Shown: positions 42,533 through 52,417, counted from the stretch's first letter. The stretch: DNA of 55,967 nt from an uncultured Porphyromonadaceae bacterium (GCA_947176915.1 CAMWSM010000006.1:1-55967), one strand, 5' to 3'. Numbers and translations: made by a program. Notes: generated by a model from the sequence alone, not told the origin.

Positions 42533-45361
42533 TTAGTCTGACTGGTCTGACATGTCTGACGGGTCGGACATGTCTGAGTCAGGGATTTCATCGAGGGATT
42601 CTTCTATGGCTTCCTCGGCAGCCTGTTCGCGGAAACGGAAGTATTCTTCAAAAGAACGCCCTTCGCGCAAGAGAAGTTCAAAGTTGGCCTTGGCAATCAC
42701 TATCGGGCGCACCTCTTCGGGGAGAGGCACTCCGCTGCCGCCAAAAATGGAGAGATAGTGTTCGGCTTCCCTAAGATTTGCAAACCCCTTCACAACGAGG
42801 AGCCCGACATTGGAGAAACTCATCGGCTCAAGGTCGAAGTCCTTAACCGTGAAAGAGGAGAAATTGAATCTTGCCACTTCATAGAGCACTACATTCGGAT
42901 TCACCACATCTTTCGGGAAGGCAAAGACGATGAAGTGTGGAGCATCGGGGAGAAGTTCGAATTTAGCCTCCGCAAGCATATCTCCTTCCCCCTCAGCGGG
43001 AATACTGTCGGCGGTGAGGCGCGTCTCCCAAAGCATTGCACGTGAATTGGAGCCTCCGCTTTGGGGTTTGAATCCGGCCTTTATCTTTTTAAGAATCTCT
43101 GACGCCATATCGGTCATGTCAGTCTCCGGCCATCGCTGAAGGAGAAGCGAGAGCTGATCTTTGAATTGCTCCGTATCCCCCTCCGTGAGATAAGAGAGGG
43201 CATCTATGAAGATAAACTTTGGAAGGAGGGGGGAGAGGGGATATTCGCGTTGCATCTCGTCAGTGAGGGCATGCACCTCACGGTTATCGTCGGAAAGATA
43301 GGCGGCGTATGCCTTTCCGTAGATTCCCTCCTGCACCTCGTGCATCTTGCGGAGATTGTCGAAATAATTAGGGTCGAGCATGGCTTTTCCGTAAGGTGAA
43401 TCCGGGAACTCGTCAAGGATAAGCCTGCGCCAGTGCTCAGCCTGTGTGTTACGGTCGGAGCGCATATCCATCAGGTAGAGGTTATAATATATGTCCAGGC
43501 GATAGATATTGTCAGGATAGCGTGAGAGAAGACTTTCAAATTCGCGCGAGGCAGCAGTGAAATCCTCAAGGTCATCTTTCAGGATCACCCCCATATTGTA
43601 CATGCCGTCGACAATAACCTCATTGGCGGTTGCAATATCCTCGGGAGAGGAAGGTATCTGGCGGAGATAAAATTCCACATTATGAGGATCGTCGCTTCCG
43701 GGAGGGATGGAATCGGTAGCTGCCAAAATCGGATTCCCTTCAGCATCAAGGCTATCTGTCGGGAGACCCTCTTCATTATCCTCCTCGGCATCATCGAAGG
43801 AGAAACTTGATTTATTTCGTCTTCTCCAGTCATCCTCCAACTTACGCGCACCCCAGCGTCGTTGGAACTCCGTCTTTCCGGCATTCTTTGTCATAGTATT
43901 GTAGAAATACCATGACTTGTCGGTGTTCAGCGAAAGGTTTGGAGCCGATGGTGTGTTCGCTTGACTAATTGCCGGATTGCTTCCCTGCTGCGCAAGATAT
44001 TCCTCCCTTTTTGCAGCCTCCTCCGCCTCCTTTTCATCGCGAATCAGTTTATCGACAATCTTTTGAGCCACCTCTCTCTGTTCCTCGGGCGTCATTCGCG
44101 AGAGCTTCAGAAGTGAATCCTGAAGCTGCACGTTCTCTGCATACACAGCGAGCCGGTCGAGCACATCGCTTCGCCGTTTTATGGTCTTATAGCCGGGATA
44201 GTTATCCGACAGCAGCGGCAGGGCCTTGGAATAGCATGGCTGCGCCTTCACGTAATCCCCCTCATTGAAATATATTTCACCTAATGCCAGGTTTACAAGC
44301 GCCTTATCGGCGCCGTCAGGCGTAGGCTGATTGACGGCTATTATATAGTTTTCCTTTGCCTTGGCAGTATCCCCCCGGGATAGATAGAGATTGCCGATTG
44401 CATAATATATTCGGTCGAGATACTCCTTGTTGCGCTGATAGCGGGTCATGTTACGCAATGCGCGCACCTCTTTGGCGATGTTATTTCCGGAATATACCTC
44501 ACTCTCCCTGATGCGGGCGTTGAATTTGAGCCGATAGGGAGTGGATGCTCCTGATCCGGCTTTTTTAAACGCCTTATACGCCTCCCCCTTATCGCCTGTG
44601 AGGGAATATACCTGTCCAAGGAGGAAGTAAAGGCGATGTTTCTGTATTCCCGAAGAAGCGGCTGCCGCCTCCCGGATATAGGGAATCGCCTCCTTATACT
44701 CTCCTGAGCGCGTCAGAAGATCAGCCTCGACGATGTTGTAGAGCGTGCGGAGCGACTTGTCGGAAAGTTGCTCAGGCTTTATCAGGCGAAGGATGTCTTC
44801 GGCTTCATAAAGCCAGTTCAGGGCGCAGTAAGACCACGCCTGGCGCAGCTTTGCTTCCGTGACCACCTTCGGGAGCCATGTGAAATGGCGCGAGATATAC
44901 AGGAACGTGGAGGCTGCTCCCGTGAAATCTCCGTTCATAAACTGCGCCTCCCCCATTCTCAGCCAGGCATTATGTATAAAAGGATTAAATTCCCCGCGGG
45001 CGCGGAAAGCCTTCTCCTTAGGTGAGGAGGAACGCTTGGCAGGCTTTTTTGTTATGGAACGTATCTGGATTGCCTTCTGCATCTTCTCTATCGTTCGAGT
45101 AAAATCGCCTGAGGGCTGCGGAAGATGATTGTCGGCGCGCGCCTCTGCCGGATGAGCGAGCAGGAGCCGGGTGAAGTCGTCCTCATACTTCCCCGTCATA
45201 TCCTTCTCTGTCTCCTTATAATGCTCATCGCCGTTAAAATATACGTTATAGCGGGTTATAAATGCCTGATATTGGCGCGACACGGGTGTGTTCCTCTTAT
45301 TGCCGCACGCCGACATAAGAAGCAATATGAGCAGAGATATCGCAAAAGCCTCCCTTTTCAT
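42533..45361 (-). CDS. porW: PorW/SprE-like TPR lipoprotein
   Basis: A 942-aa lipoprotein with signal ending LLILLLMSAC (Cys19). Residues about 130-440 and 600-740 hold tetratricopeptide repeats (GAASTFLYISRHFTW, KAYKKAFKK-like units, LVNLALGEIYFNEGDYVKAQPCYSKAL). Residues about 465-530 have an NTDKSWYFYNTMTKNAGKTEFQRRWG block typical of this family. PorW/SprE is an outer-membrane lipoprotein of the type IX secretion system. The last 30 residues are acidic, with a repeated SDMSDPSDMSDQSD end encoded by a short imperfect DNA repeat. Its ATG overlaps the mutS stop by four bases. Confidence 0.88.
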   Translation of the reverse strand: MKREAFAISLLILLLMSACGNKRNTPVSRQYQAFITRYNVYFNGDEHYKETEKDMTGKYEDDFTRLLLAHPAEARADNHLPQPSGDFTRTIEKMQKAIQIRSITKKPAKRSSSPKEKAFRARGEFNPFIHNAWLRMGEAQFMNGDFTGAASTFLYISRHFTWLPKVVTEAKLRQAWSYCALNWLYEAEDILRLIKPEQLSDKSLRTLYNIVEADLLTRSGEYKEAIPYIREAAAASSGIQKHRLYFLLGQVYSLTGDKGEAYKAFKKAGSGASTPYRLKFNARIRESEVYSGNNIAKEVRALRNMTRYQRNKEYLDRIYYAIGNLYLSRGDTAKAKENYIIAVNQPTPDGADKALVNLALGEIYFNEGDYVKAQPCYSKALPLLSDNYPGYKTIKRRSDVLDRLAVYAENVQLQDSLLKLSRMTPEEQREVAQKIVDKLIRDEKEAEEAAKREEYLAQQGSNPAISQANTPSAPNLSLNTDKSWYFYNTMTKNAGKTEFQRRWGARKLEDDWRRRNKSSFSFDDAEEDNEEGLPTDSLDAEGNPILAATDSIPPGSDDPHNVEFYLRQIPSSPEDIATANEVIVDGMYNMGVILKDDLEDFTAASREFESLLSRYPDNIYRLDIYYNLYLMDMRSDRNTQAEHWRRLILDEFPDSPYGKAMLDPNYFDNLRKMHEVQEGIYGKAYAAYLSDDNREVHALTDEMQREYPLSPLLPKFIFIDALSYLTEGDTEQFKDQLSLLLQRWPETDMTDMASEILKKIKAGFKPQSGGSNSRAMLWETRLTADSIPAEGEGDMLAEAKFELLPDAPHFIVFAFPKDVVNPNVVLYEVARFNFSSFTVKDFDLEPMSFSNVGLLVVKGFANLREAEHYLSIFGGSGVPLPEEVRPIVIAKANFELLLREGRSFEEYFRFREQAAEEAIEESLDEIPDSDMSDPSDMSDQSD

Positions 45362-47961
45362 TTTCCTGTCAGAAGCCCCTGAAGGTCATTAAGCATGTTG
45401 AGAGCCTGCAGAGGGGTGAGATTATTGACATTCACATCCAGCAGACGGTCGCGAATCTGGGAAAGGAGAGGGTCGTCGAGCTGAAAGAAACTCATCTGAT
45501 AGGTCTCTTTCTGCTTTCCGTCGCCAATCTTCCCCTTTGGAGCACCCACTGATTTCTCCTCCAGCTGATGCAGAACCTCGTCGGCACGCCTTATAATGGA
45601 GGGGGGCATCCCGGCGAGTTTTGCCACATGAATGCCGAAAGAGTGTTCCGACCCTCCCGGTTCAAGCTTGCGTAGAAACACTACCTTTCCTCCGATCTCC
45701 TTCACGGAGACATTGAAATTGGAAATGCGCGGATAAATTCCCTCCATCTCATTGAGTTCGTGATAGTGGGTGGCGAAGAGAGTCTTGGGACGCACTTTCC
45801 CGTTGTCGTGTATAAGCTCCACTATTGCGCGTGCTATGGATATGCCGTCGTAGGTGGAAGTTCCTCTTCCGAGTTCGTCAAAAAGCACTAACGAGCGTTG
45901 GCTCATGTTGTTGAGGATTGCCGCCGCCTCATTCATCTCCACCATGAAAGTGGATTCTCCCGTGGAGATATTGTCGGAGGCCCCCACACGCGTGAATATC
46001 TTGTCGACAATCCCCATCCTTACCCCTTTGGCAGGGACAAACGACCCTATCTGAGCCATTAGCGCAATAAGGGCTGTCTGGCGCAGGAGGGCAGACTTTC
46101 CGCTCATGTTCGGTCCTGTTATCATCATCACCTGACATCCGTCGGAATCAAGCGATACGGAATTTGAGATATAAGATTCGCCCGGCGGCATGAAACGCTC
46201 GATTACGGGATGGCGCCCCTCGGAGATGTTAAGGATCAATGAATCTTCCATCACAGGGCGAGTATAGCCGTAGCGCGCGGCTGCCTCTGCGAACGCCAGG
46301 AGACAGTCGGTTACAGCCACTCCGTCCGCCACTGCGTGAATCTCCTTCGAGCGGCTGTTGATCTTATCAAGAAGTTCTCTATAAATCCTCTCCTCTATGG
46401 CGGTTATTCTCTCCTCCGCTCCCAATATACGCTCCTCAAGCTGCTTGAGCTCAGGGGTGATGTAGCGCTCCGCATTTACGAGAGTCTGCTTCCTTATCCA
46501 GTCGGCAGGCACTTTATCCTTGTGAGTGTTTCTTACTTCAAGATAATATCCGAACACGTTGTTGAAATGAATCTTCAGCGAAGAGATGCCTGTCCGCTCA
46601 ATCTCCCGCGTCTGGATTTCCAGCAACGCATCGCGGCTGTTTGCACGCAGCCGACGCAGTTCATCAAGCTCCTCATCCACACCCTCCGCAATGACCGGAG
46701 CCTTGCCGAAATTATTCCCCGCCTCGTTATGAATGGCATGTTCCACCCAAGCTGCCACATCCGCTACATCCGCGATTCTTTTGGAGAGATTGAGAAGCGT
46801 TTCATTTCCGCTCTCCTTAAGAAGACCTTTCAGGCGCATTGCGCCTCGTATTCCCTCCGCCAACTGCAGGAGTTCGCGAGGGGTTATCTTTCCGGAGGCA
46901 GTTCTCCCTATGAGGCGTTCGAGATCGCCTGTGCGATGGGTTGACTCACGGGAAAGCTCACGCAGGTGTTCATCGCCAAGGAGCGCCTCCACTACGTCAT
47001 GGCGCCTGCGAATCCTCTCTATGTCAAGCAACGGGAGAATAATCCAACGGCGCAAGAGGCGCGCTCCCATCGGCGACAGAGTGAGATCAATGACATCAAG
47101 CAGGCTTTTGCCTTCGGCTCCGAGGGGAGAGATAAGCTCAAGATTGCGTATGCTGAACCGGTCGAGGTGCATATACTTCCGGTTGTCGATACGTGCGAGA
47201 TTAGTGATGTGGGAGAGTCGAGTGTGGCTTGTGAGATCGAGGTAATGCAGGATGCTCCCTGCGGCAATGACGGCAGCCGGGATGTTGTCAACTCCAAATC
47301 CCTTTAGCCCTGCTGTAGAGAACTGTTTCAGCAGACGCTCTTCGGCTGCGGAGGTGGTGTAAACCCAGTCGTCAAGTTCAAATATGCTCCCTTTGAACGA
47401 AAGGTTGCGTTCGCAAAACTCACGAGTGCCTCTCATTCTCAGCAATTCCTTGGGGGCGAAGGTATTGATCAGTTTTTCAATTTCAGGGGCTGATGCCTCT
47501 GCGCATAGGAATTCCCCCGTGGATATGTCGAGCAGTGCCAGTCCGACAGTGTTTTTCTCCGGATGAATGGCAGCCAGGAAATTATTCTCTTTGGCAACCA
47601 GAGCGCCGGTCGAGGTGTTCACGCCGGGAGTGACCAGTTCGGTTATTCCCCTTTTTACGAGTTTCTTTGTCAGCTTAGGATCCTCAAGTTGCTCGCATAT
47701 AGCGACTCGCCGCCCTGCGCGCACGAGTTTCGGAAGATATGAGTCAAGTGCATGGTGAGGGAATCCGGCAAGCTCCACTGACTGCGCTTTTCCATTGGCG
47801 CGGCGTGTAAGCGTTATTCCGAGTATCTCGCTGGCGGCTATCGCATCTTCGCAGAAGGTCTCATAGAAGTCGCCGACCCGGAAAAGGAGTATGGCATCCG
47901 GGTGTTTCTTTTTCATCTCCATATACTGGAGCATGAGCGGGGTTTCAGCAATCTTTTTCAT
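45358..47961 (-). CDS. mutS: DNA mismatch repair protein MutS
   Basis: A mismatch-recognition ATPase of 867 aa, normal family length. The N-terminal mismatch-binding motif is GDFYETF, with Phe32 and Glu34. The connector, lever and clamp domains follow. The ATPase has Walker A TGPNMSGKS near 615 and Walker B VLFDELGRGTSTYDG near 693, then the helix-turn-helix dimerisation end. It is joined to both neighbours by four-base ATGA overlaps, upstream with mgtE and downstream with the porW-like gene, so it is translated within one operon. Confidence 0.97.
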   Translation of the reverse strand: MKKIAETPLMLQYMEMKKKHPDAILLFRVGDFYETFCEDAIAASEILGITLTRRANGKAQSVELAGFPHHALDSYLPKLVRAGRRVAICEQLEDPKLTKKLVKRGITELVTPGVNTSTGALVAKENNFLAAIHPEKNTVGLALLDISTGEFLCAEASAPEIEKLINTFAPKELLRMRGTREFCERNLSFKGSIFELDDWVYTTSAAEERLLKQFSTAGLKGFGVDNIPAAVIAAGSILHYLDLTSHTRLSHITNLARIDNRKYMHLDRFSIRNLELISPLGAEGKSLLDVIDLTLSPMGARLLRRWIILPLLDIERIRRRHDVVEALLGDEHLRELSRESTHRTGDLERLIGRTASGKITPRELLQLAEGIRGAMRLKGLLKESGNETLLNLSKRIADVADVAAWVEHAIHNEAGNNFGKAPVIAEGVDEELDELRRLRANSRDALLEIQTREIERTGISSLKIHFNNVFGYYLEVRNTHKDKVPADWIRKQTLVNAERYITPELKQLEERILGAEERITAIEERIYRELLDKINSRSKEIHAVADGVAVTDCLLAFAEAAARYGYTRPVMEDSLILNISEGRHPVIERFMPPGESYISNSVSLDSDGCQVMMITGPNMSGKSALLRQTALIALMAQIGSFVPAKGVRMGIVDKIFTRVGASDNISTGESTFMVEMNEAAAILNNMSQRSLVLFDELGRGTSTYDGISIARAIVELIHDNGKVRPKTLFATHYHELNEMEGIYPRISNFNVSVKEIGGKVVFLRKLEPGGSEHSFGIHVAKLAGMPPSIIRRADEVLHQLEEKSVGAPKGKIGDGKQKETYQMSFFQLDDPLLSQIRDRLLDVNVNNLTPLQALNMLNDLQGLLTGK

Positions 47962-49328
47962 TTACCGAATATTGAGAGCATCCAAGAAGACATTCCTACA
48001 TAGATCAGCAGACCGACAACATCGTTGGTGATCTGGATGAACGGACCCGTAGCGAGGGCAGGATTAATCTTGAGGCGTTCAAGAGTAAGGGGCACGAGAG
48101 TGCCGAAAACGGTTGCGAATATGACCACGGCAAACAGGGAGGCGGCTACGGCAAATGCCACGGTATATCTGACATTCTGCGGCTGGGTCAGGAGGATATA
48201 TATCAGCACCACACTTGAAATTACCACTGCATTCATCATTGCTACAAGAAATTCCCTTCCGATCTGCGTCATGGAGTTCTTGATGTCGAGACGTCCGTTG
48301 GCAAGGCCTTGAACTACGATTGCAGAAGCCTGAACCCCGACATTACCGCCTGTGCCTCCGATAAGAGGGATGAATATGGCGAGAGCCGTAACCGCTGCAA
48401 TCTGCGCCTCGAACCCTCCTAAGATAAGGGAGTTGACAATCCCGCCGATAATGCCTATCAGAAGCCAGGGGATACGAGCCTTTGTCTGGTCGATTACAGA
48501 GTCGCCGGCATCAATGTCGGATGATATACCTGATGCGAGCTGATAGTCGCGTTCGCTTTGCTCCCTCACCTCATCCATTACGTCATCAACCGTGATCTGA
48601 CCTACGAGGCGTCCGATACTATCTATGACCGGCATTGCCACAAGGTCATATTTCTCAAAGTCGATAGCCACCTCGTCGATAGGGGTGTTTGTAAGCACCG
48701 AGACCGGAAGATCTTCCATCACGTGCTTAATCTTTGACACGCTCGGATGAGTTATCATCTTCTTGAGGGGGAGAACCCCTTTTAGACGATTCTCATTGTC
48801 TACGACATAGACGTAATATATATCGTCGAGGTCTTCCGCCTGGCGGCGCATCTCCTTGAGGCAATCAGGCATAGATAGATTCTCGTTGACGACAATCATT
48901 TCCGTGCCCATCAGACCGCCTGCCGTGTCCTCGTCATATTGCAGAAGGTCAACGATGTCTCCCGCCTGCTCTACATCGTCGATATGCTGTATGACCTCGT
49001 TACGATCCTCCTCATCAAGTTCCTGAATAAGGTCAACGGCATCGTCGGTGTCAAGGAGGTCGATGAAATGACCGATTTGCTCCGGATCCATACCTTCGAG
49101 GAGTTTCTTACGGTCGTCCTCGTCAAGCTCCATAAGGACGTCGGCTTTCTTCTCCTTGTCATCGATAAGGTTAAACACCCACTCCGCCTGACGCAGGTTG
49201 AGTTGCTGGAATAATTCGGCGATGTCGGCAGCGTGCATGTCATTGATGACCTTGCGTGCTTCCACAGCATTCTCTTCATCAATGAGATGCTCAAGATTCT
49301 CTATGTCGGTTTCTGTAAAATCTTTCAT
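47958..49328 (-). CDS. mgtE: MgtE-type magnesium transporter
   Basis: A 456-aa inner-membrane Mg2+ channel/transporter. The N-terminal superhelical domain (about 5-125) contains DIAELFQQLNLRQAEWVFNL and DDAVDLIQELDEEDR. Two CBS domains follow (about 130-255), then five membrane helices (about 285-456) with PLIGGTGGNVGVQASAIVVQGLA, the family pore motif, and PLTLERLKINPALATGPFI. The cytosolic domains sense Mg2+ and close the pore when it is plentiful. It is the first gene of the operon with mutS and porW-porX. Confidence 0.95.
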   Translation of the reverse strand: MKDFTETDIENLEHLIDEENAVEARKVINDMHAADIAELFQQLNLRQAEWVFNLIDDKEKKADVLMELDEDDRKKLLEGMDPEQIGHFIDLLDTDDAVDLIQELDEEDRNEVIQHIDDVEQAGDIVDLLQYDEDTAGGLMGTEMIVVNENLSMPDCLKEMRRQAEDLDDIYYVYVVDNENRLKGVLPLKKMITHPSVSKIKHVMEDLPVSVLTNTPIDEVAIDFEKYDLVAMPVIDSIGRLVGQITVDDVMDEVREQSERDYQLASGISSDIDAGDSVIDQTKARIPWLLIGIIGGIVNSLILGGFEAQIAAVTALAIFIPLIGGTGGNVGVQASAIVVQGLANGRLDIKNSMTQIGREFLVAMMNAVVISSVVLIYILLTQPQNVRYTVAFAVAASLFAVVIFATVFGTLVPLTLERLKINPALATGPFIQITNDVVGLLIYVGMSSWMLSIFGK

Positions 49329-49376
49329 AAACGGGGTTCAGAGAGAGGTATACTATGCAGTGTTGGAAAGGGACGC

Positions 49377-49742
49377 TTATACACCCAAGACAATTGCCGG
49401 ATCAATATTCAGTTTTTCACTTATTCTCTTTCCTTGTTTTAAGGTAGGAACTTTCTTGCCCGACAGATACTCACTTATACGTGAAGGTGACACGCCAATA
49501 ATCTGAGCCAGACGTGTCTGGTTGATGCCCATCTCGTACATTCTCAATTTAATCACATCAATTAAGGAGGGCGTTCCTATAGAATAATGTTGATCCGAAT
49601 AGTCAGCTACCATACCGGATAATAAATCCAACTCTATGCTGTGAGGATCCGTTAGCGGTGTGTCATCTTTCACCAATGGTAAAAGTTCTTCCACTCTTTG
49701 AAGGGCCCATCTATATTGATCTTCAGTTTCTATTCGTGTCAT
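49377..49742 (-). CDS. higA: HigA-like HTH antitoxin
   Basis: A 121-aa protein with an N-terminal region that probably contacts the toxin (EDQYRWALQRVEELLPLV) and a C-terminal Cro/C1-type HTH (about 60-118: MGINQTRLAQIIGVSPSRISEYLSGKKVP). This is the usual HigA layout. It lies 10 bp after the toxin gene, the toxin-first order typical of higBA, and should repress the shared promoter. Confidence 0.9.
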   Translation of the reverse strand: MTRIETEDQYRWALQRVEELLPLVKDDTPLTDPHSIELDLLSGMVADYSDQHYSIGTPSLIDVIKLRMYEMGINQTRLAQIIGVSPSRISEYLSGKKVPTLKQGKRISEKLNIDPAIVLGV

Positions 49743-49752
49743 TTATAAATTT

Positions 49753-50046
49753 TTAAATATTTGCACAATTAATTTTGTCATATTCTTGGTGAGTACCGAT
49801 AAATCTTATATAAACCCATTTTATTGTGAATTTGATGACAACAACCAATCTATGGTTATTCCCTCTAATATTGAAAACATAATGCTGGTTTCCAACACTA
49901 TCCACACTATTGAAGGTTTTCTTTATATCCTGAAAGTTCTTCCAATCTGCTCTTTTTACGGTTTTTATCCAATCTTGAAGAGCTGTTTCAGTATCAGGAA
50001 ATCTTTCTATATATTTCTTCAAGGGTTCTTCAGTGATTATTCTCAT
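49753..50046 (-). CDS. higB: HigB-family toxin
   Basis: A 97-aa protein of the HigB (RelE-like) group, with ALQDWIKTVKRADWKNFQDIKKTFNSVDSV followed by YVFNIRGNNHRLVVVIKF and VYIRFIGTHQEYDKINC. These motifs are well conserved in this family of ribosome-dependent mRNA endonucleases. The gene precedes its antitoxin and has a strong promoter directly upstream. Confidence 0.92.
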   Translation of the reverse strand: MRIITEEPLKKYIERFPDTETALQDWIKTVKRADWKNFQDIKKTFNSVDSVGNQHYVFNIRGNNHRLVVVIKFTIKWVYIRFIGTHQEYDKINCANI

Positions 50047-50065
50047 GAAAAGACAAAATATTTTA

Positions 50066-50115
50066 CAAAAATAGGAAAATTATTCCAAGTTTCAAAAAAA
50101 TAGGAATAATTCTGC
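50066..50115 (-). promoter_or_regulatory. higBA promoter with overlapping palindrome
   Basis: Minus strand TTTG (50096-50093), a 19-bp spacer, then a perfect TATTTTTG (50073-50066), 19 bp before the higB ATG. A palindrome-like TGGAATAATTTTCCTA lies within the spacer (about 50071-50087), and a related GGAATAATT word is at about 50103-50111, likely HigA sites. Confidence 0.72.
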
Positions 50116-50210
50116 CGAAGTTGCATCACGTGCCCGTGAGCCATCCATAATACAGGTGAGGAAGAACTAATATTCTGCAAATTTAAATATTTTGCATTTA
50201 TTCGCCAAGC

Positions 50211-50256
50211 CAATACAAAAATAAGCCACTCTGCGGAGCGGCTTATTTTTGTATTG
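50211..50256. terminator. Long hairpin in the higBA-lipoprotein gap
   Basis: A perfect 17-bp stem (50211-50227 with 50240-50256) ending in AATAAGCC/GGCTTATT, with CTC/GAG pairing inside the loop. Rich in A on the left arm and T on the right, it can terminate transcription on either strand. The rest of 50116-50443 shows no gene. Confidence 0.75.
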
Positions 50257-50443
50257 TCGGCGGCGGATTAAATAATGATGTCGCGACAACCACGTTTTGA
50301 AATTTAATTAAAAGAATCGGTTTAAAGATTTTTTCTAAGTTTTCATAACGAGAAAAAATTTAAGAGTTAAGAATTTAAATTAAGAATTAAAGATAAATTG
50401 CTGAAAAGAAGAATTAAGATTTAAGCATCAATTTAGGAAGGAA

Positions 50444-50926
50444 TTATTTTCTAACGCGGATGGTTCTTGCGTAAGTTCCGACAGCAGGAGCGTTTACGGG
50501 AAGCTTAGAAGAATCTTTCACCACAACGAGAGGAAGATTGATCGAGAGACCTGTCAGAGAGTCATCAGAACGGCGGAGAGTTGCAGCCACTGCGATAACG
50601 TGTTTTCCTACGCTGTTGTCATTTGTAGCGATGGATGGAGCGGCGGAGCGGTTCTTTGAAGCGATCACGTTTCCGTCGAGGAAGTAGAGAGCGCTGTGGA
50701 AAGTAGCGGTCTGTGAGCTGACGGTCTTTATTGACATTCCGTTAATCTCGATAGTGTTCCCTGCTACTGCATAGATAGTGTCGTTTAGCAAAGTGACACC
50801 TGAGATTTCTACTGTGTTGTCAACTGTAAGAGCTGTATCTGGCTCGAGAGAATCGGAATCAGCGGAGCAGCTAACGAACATCATAAAGGGGAGAGAGAGA
50901 ATGAGAGAAAGTATAAATTTTTTCAT
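50444..50926 (-). CDS. Small lipoprotein with beta-rich domain (160 aa)
   Basis: The signal MKKFILSLILSLPFMMFVSC gives a lipid-attachment Cys20, followed by an acidic spacer (SADSDSLEPD). Residues about 35-150 alternate short hydrophobic strands (VEISGVTLLNDTIYAVAGNTIEINGM, SALYFLDGNVI, KHVIAVAATL), suggesting one Ig-like or transthyretin-like sandwich. I do not recognise a family. It stands alone, with non-coding DNA on both sides. Confidence 0.82.
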   Translation of the reverse strand: MKKFILSLILSLPFMMFVSCSADSDSLEPDTALTVDNTVEISGVTLLNDTIYAVAGNTIEINGMSIKTVSSQTATFHSALYFLDGNVIASKNRSAAPSIATNDNSVGKHVIAVAATLRRSDDSLTGLSINLPLVVVKDSSKLPVNAPAVGTYARTIRVRK

Positions 50927-51302
50927 AACGACTAAAATTCTAAAAGATTAATAAATAGGATTTAAAAGATAGAAAACATTCGTGAGAAGGATAGGATGAA
51001 GAATTACGACAATTGCACTTATTTATACTAAAAACTAAAAAAATTTCCTTCGTTATCCATCATCAGGATTAGGGGATGATGGTTGGGAATTTGCCTCCTC
51101 CGAGGTCCCATTCGCCGGGGTTCACTTGTATAACGGGAGGAGAGGGATTTGGTTTGATGTGTAGCAAAAAGAAAGTTTAATTTTTTTAGCGAAAACAAAT
51201 GTTAAAGCGAATTAAAGGCTTAATAAAAGGGAAGTTATATTAAAAATAGGCAATTAAAATTTAACAGAGGTTAAAAATAAAAATTCTTTTAGGATTTGGA
51301 CT

Positions 51303-51427
51303 CGTAATGCCTGGGAGGGGATTGCTCCGCAATCCCGCTACGCGACAAAACCCCGATCTTACCATAATGGAAATTACCTTTTTACGACGTAGCGGGATTG
51401 CGGAGCAATCCCCTCCCAGGCATTACG
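51303..51427. repeat. Palindromic REP-like element, left copy
   Basis: Two perfect 40-bp inverted arms (51303-51342 and 51388-51427) enclose 45 bp. Each arm holds its own small hairpin, GGATTGC-TCC-GCAATCC. A near-identical element lies at 52208-52332, and the two bracket the RAYT gene. The rest of 50927-51302 shows no gene. Confidence 0.93.
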
Positions 51428-51446
51428 AATCCCAAGCATTACGGGT

Positions 51447-52067
51447 CTAATGTGAGAGAAGATGTCCTCCCATTTGAAGAGTGTAAGTTCCGGGTGGTAA
51501 AAAACGTGGATTATTGAAAATATAAGCCCGAGTATTCATCAGGTGGCGTTCATTGCGAATTATTCTGTCCCAGTTATCCTGTTGCCACAGCGAATCTTTT
51601 CTGTTTAATAATTTATTTATATGACGGGCGGTATAATGTTTAAGGCGACCTATGATGGTTTCTGGTTTTTCCGTGAATGTTGCCAATAGATGTATGTGAT
51701 TTGGCATGATGACGAAATCATAGCATTCCATTCGGGTGTAGTAGCTAAGAGCCTCTACGATTATATCTCTGCATTCTCTGTGTTTCAGAAGACATTCTCC
51801 ATACCCTTTGTCGAGATACTTGTCCTGAACTCCACGAAAGAGCCGAGTGAATTCATATTCAGTTTCAGTGGTCCATGGATGAGGATTTTTATTGATGAAC
51901 CAGTCCATTTGATTTTTAATAAGTGCTTGGACATGTAGGGGAAGGGCATCTCCCAGCCGGAACGTTATGAACTGTAGCTTGCCCGGTTGATACCAATGAG
52001 GAAGATGGTTAAAGGTGAAATTTATAAAGGAATTTCGATCAAGGAAACTTTCTTCCGAATATATCAT
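51447..52067 (-). CDS. REP-associated tyrosine transposase (RAYT, TnpA-REP)
   Basis: A 206-aa HUH single-strand transposase. It has the N-terminal HLPHWYQPGKLQFITFRL, the metal-binding MPNHIHLL (HUH), and a following helix with the likely catalytic Tyr in LKHYTARHINK, then LWQQDNWDRIIRNERH, all typical of RAYTs. Such proteins cut and join at REP hairpins and are usually single-copy domesticated genes. Palindromic elements with hairpin arms lie 19 bp past its stop and about 140 bp before its start, and they are the probable substrates. Confidence 0.93.
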   Translation of the reverse strand: MIYSEESFLDRNSFINFTFNHLPHWYQPGKLQFITFRLGDALPLHVQALIKNQMDWFINKNPHPWTTETEYEFTRLFRGVQDKYLDKGYGECLLKHRECRDIIVEALSYYTRMECYDFVIMPNHIHLLATFTEKPETIIGRLKHYTARHINKLLNRKDSLWQQDNWDRIIRNERHLMNTRAYIFNNPRFLPPGTYTLQMGGHLLSH

Positions 52068-52186
52068 GATGTAATTGATATTAAGGATACTGTGTTTGAA
52101 AAACGTTAAAAGAAAAGTGATTATTACGTAATGATGATGATTATTGCATGATGATCATTATGGACAATTTTTTGAGTTTAAAGAGC

Positions 52187-52332
52187 CGTAATGCTTGGGA
52201 GGGGATTCGTAATGCTTGGGAGGGGATTGCTCCGCAATCCCGCTACGCGACAAAACCCCGGTCTAACCATAATGGAAATTACCTTTTTACGACGCAGTGG
52301 GATTGCGGAGCAATCCCCTCCCAGGCATTACG
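52187..52332. repeat. Palindromic REP-like element, right copy, with 21-bp tandem duplication
   Basis: The arms are 52208-52247 and 52293-52332, nearly identical to the left copy including the 45-bp centre. A partial left arm of 21 bp (52187-52207, CGTAATGCTTGGGAGGGGAT plus T) is duplicated just before it. The rest of 52068-52417 shows no gene. Confidence 0.92.
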
Positions 52333-52417
52333 TGTCTAATCCTCAAGAATTAAAAGAAGCGGGGCGACTCGTATTGAGTCGCCCCGCGGGATTATATCAA
52401 AGGATTTGTAGAAAAGA

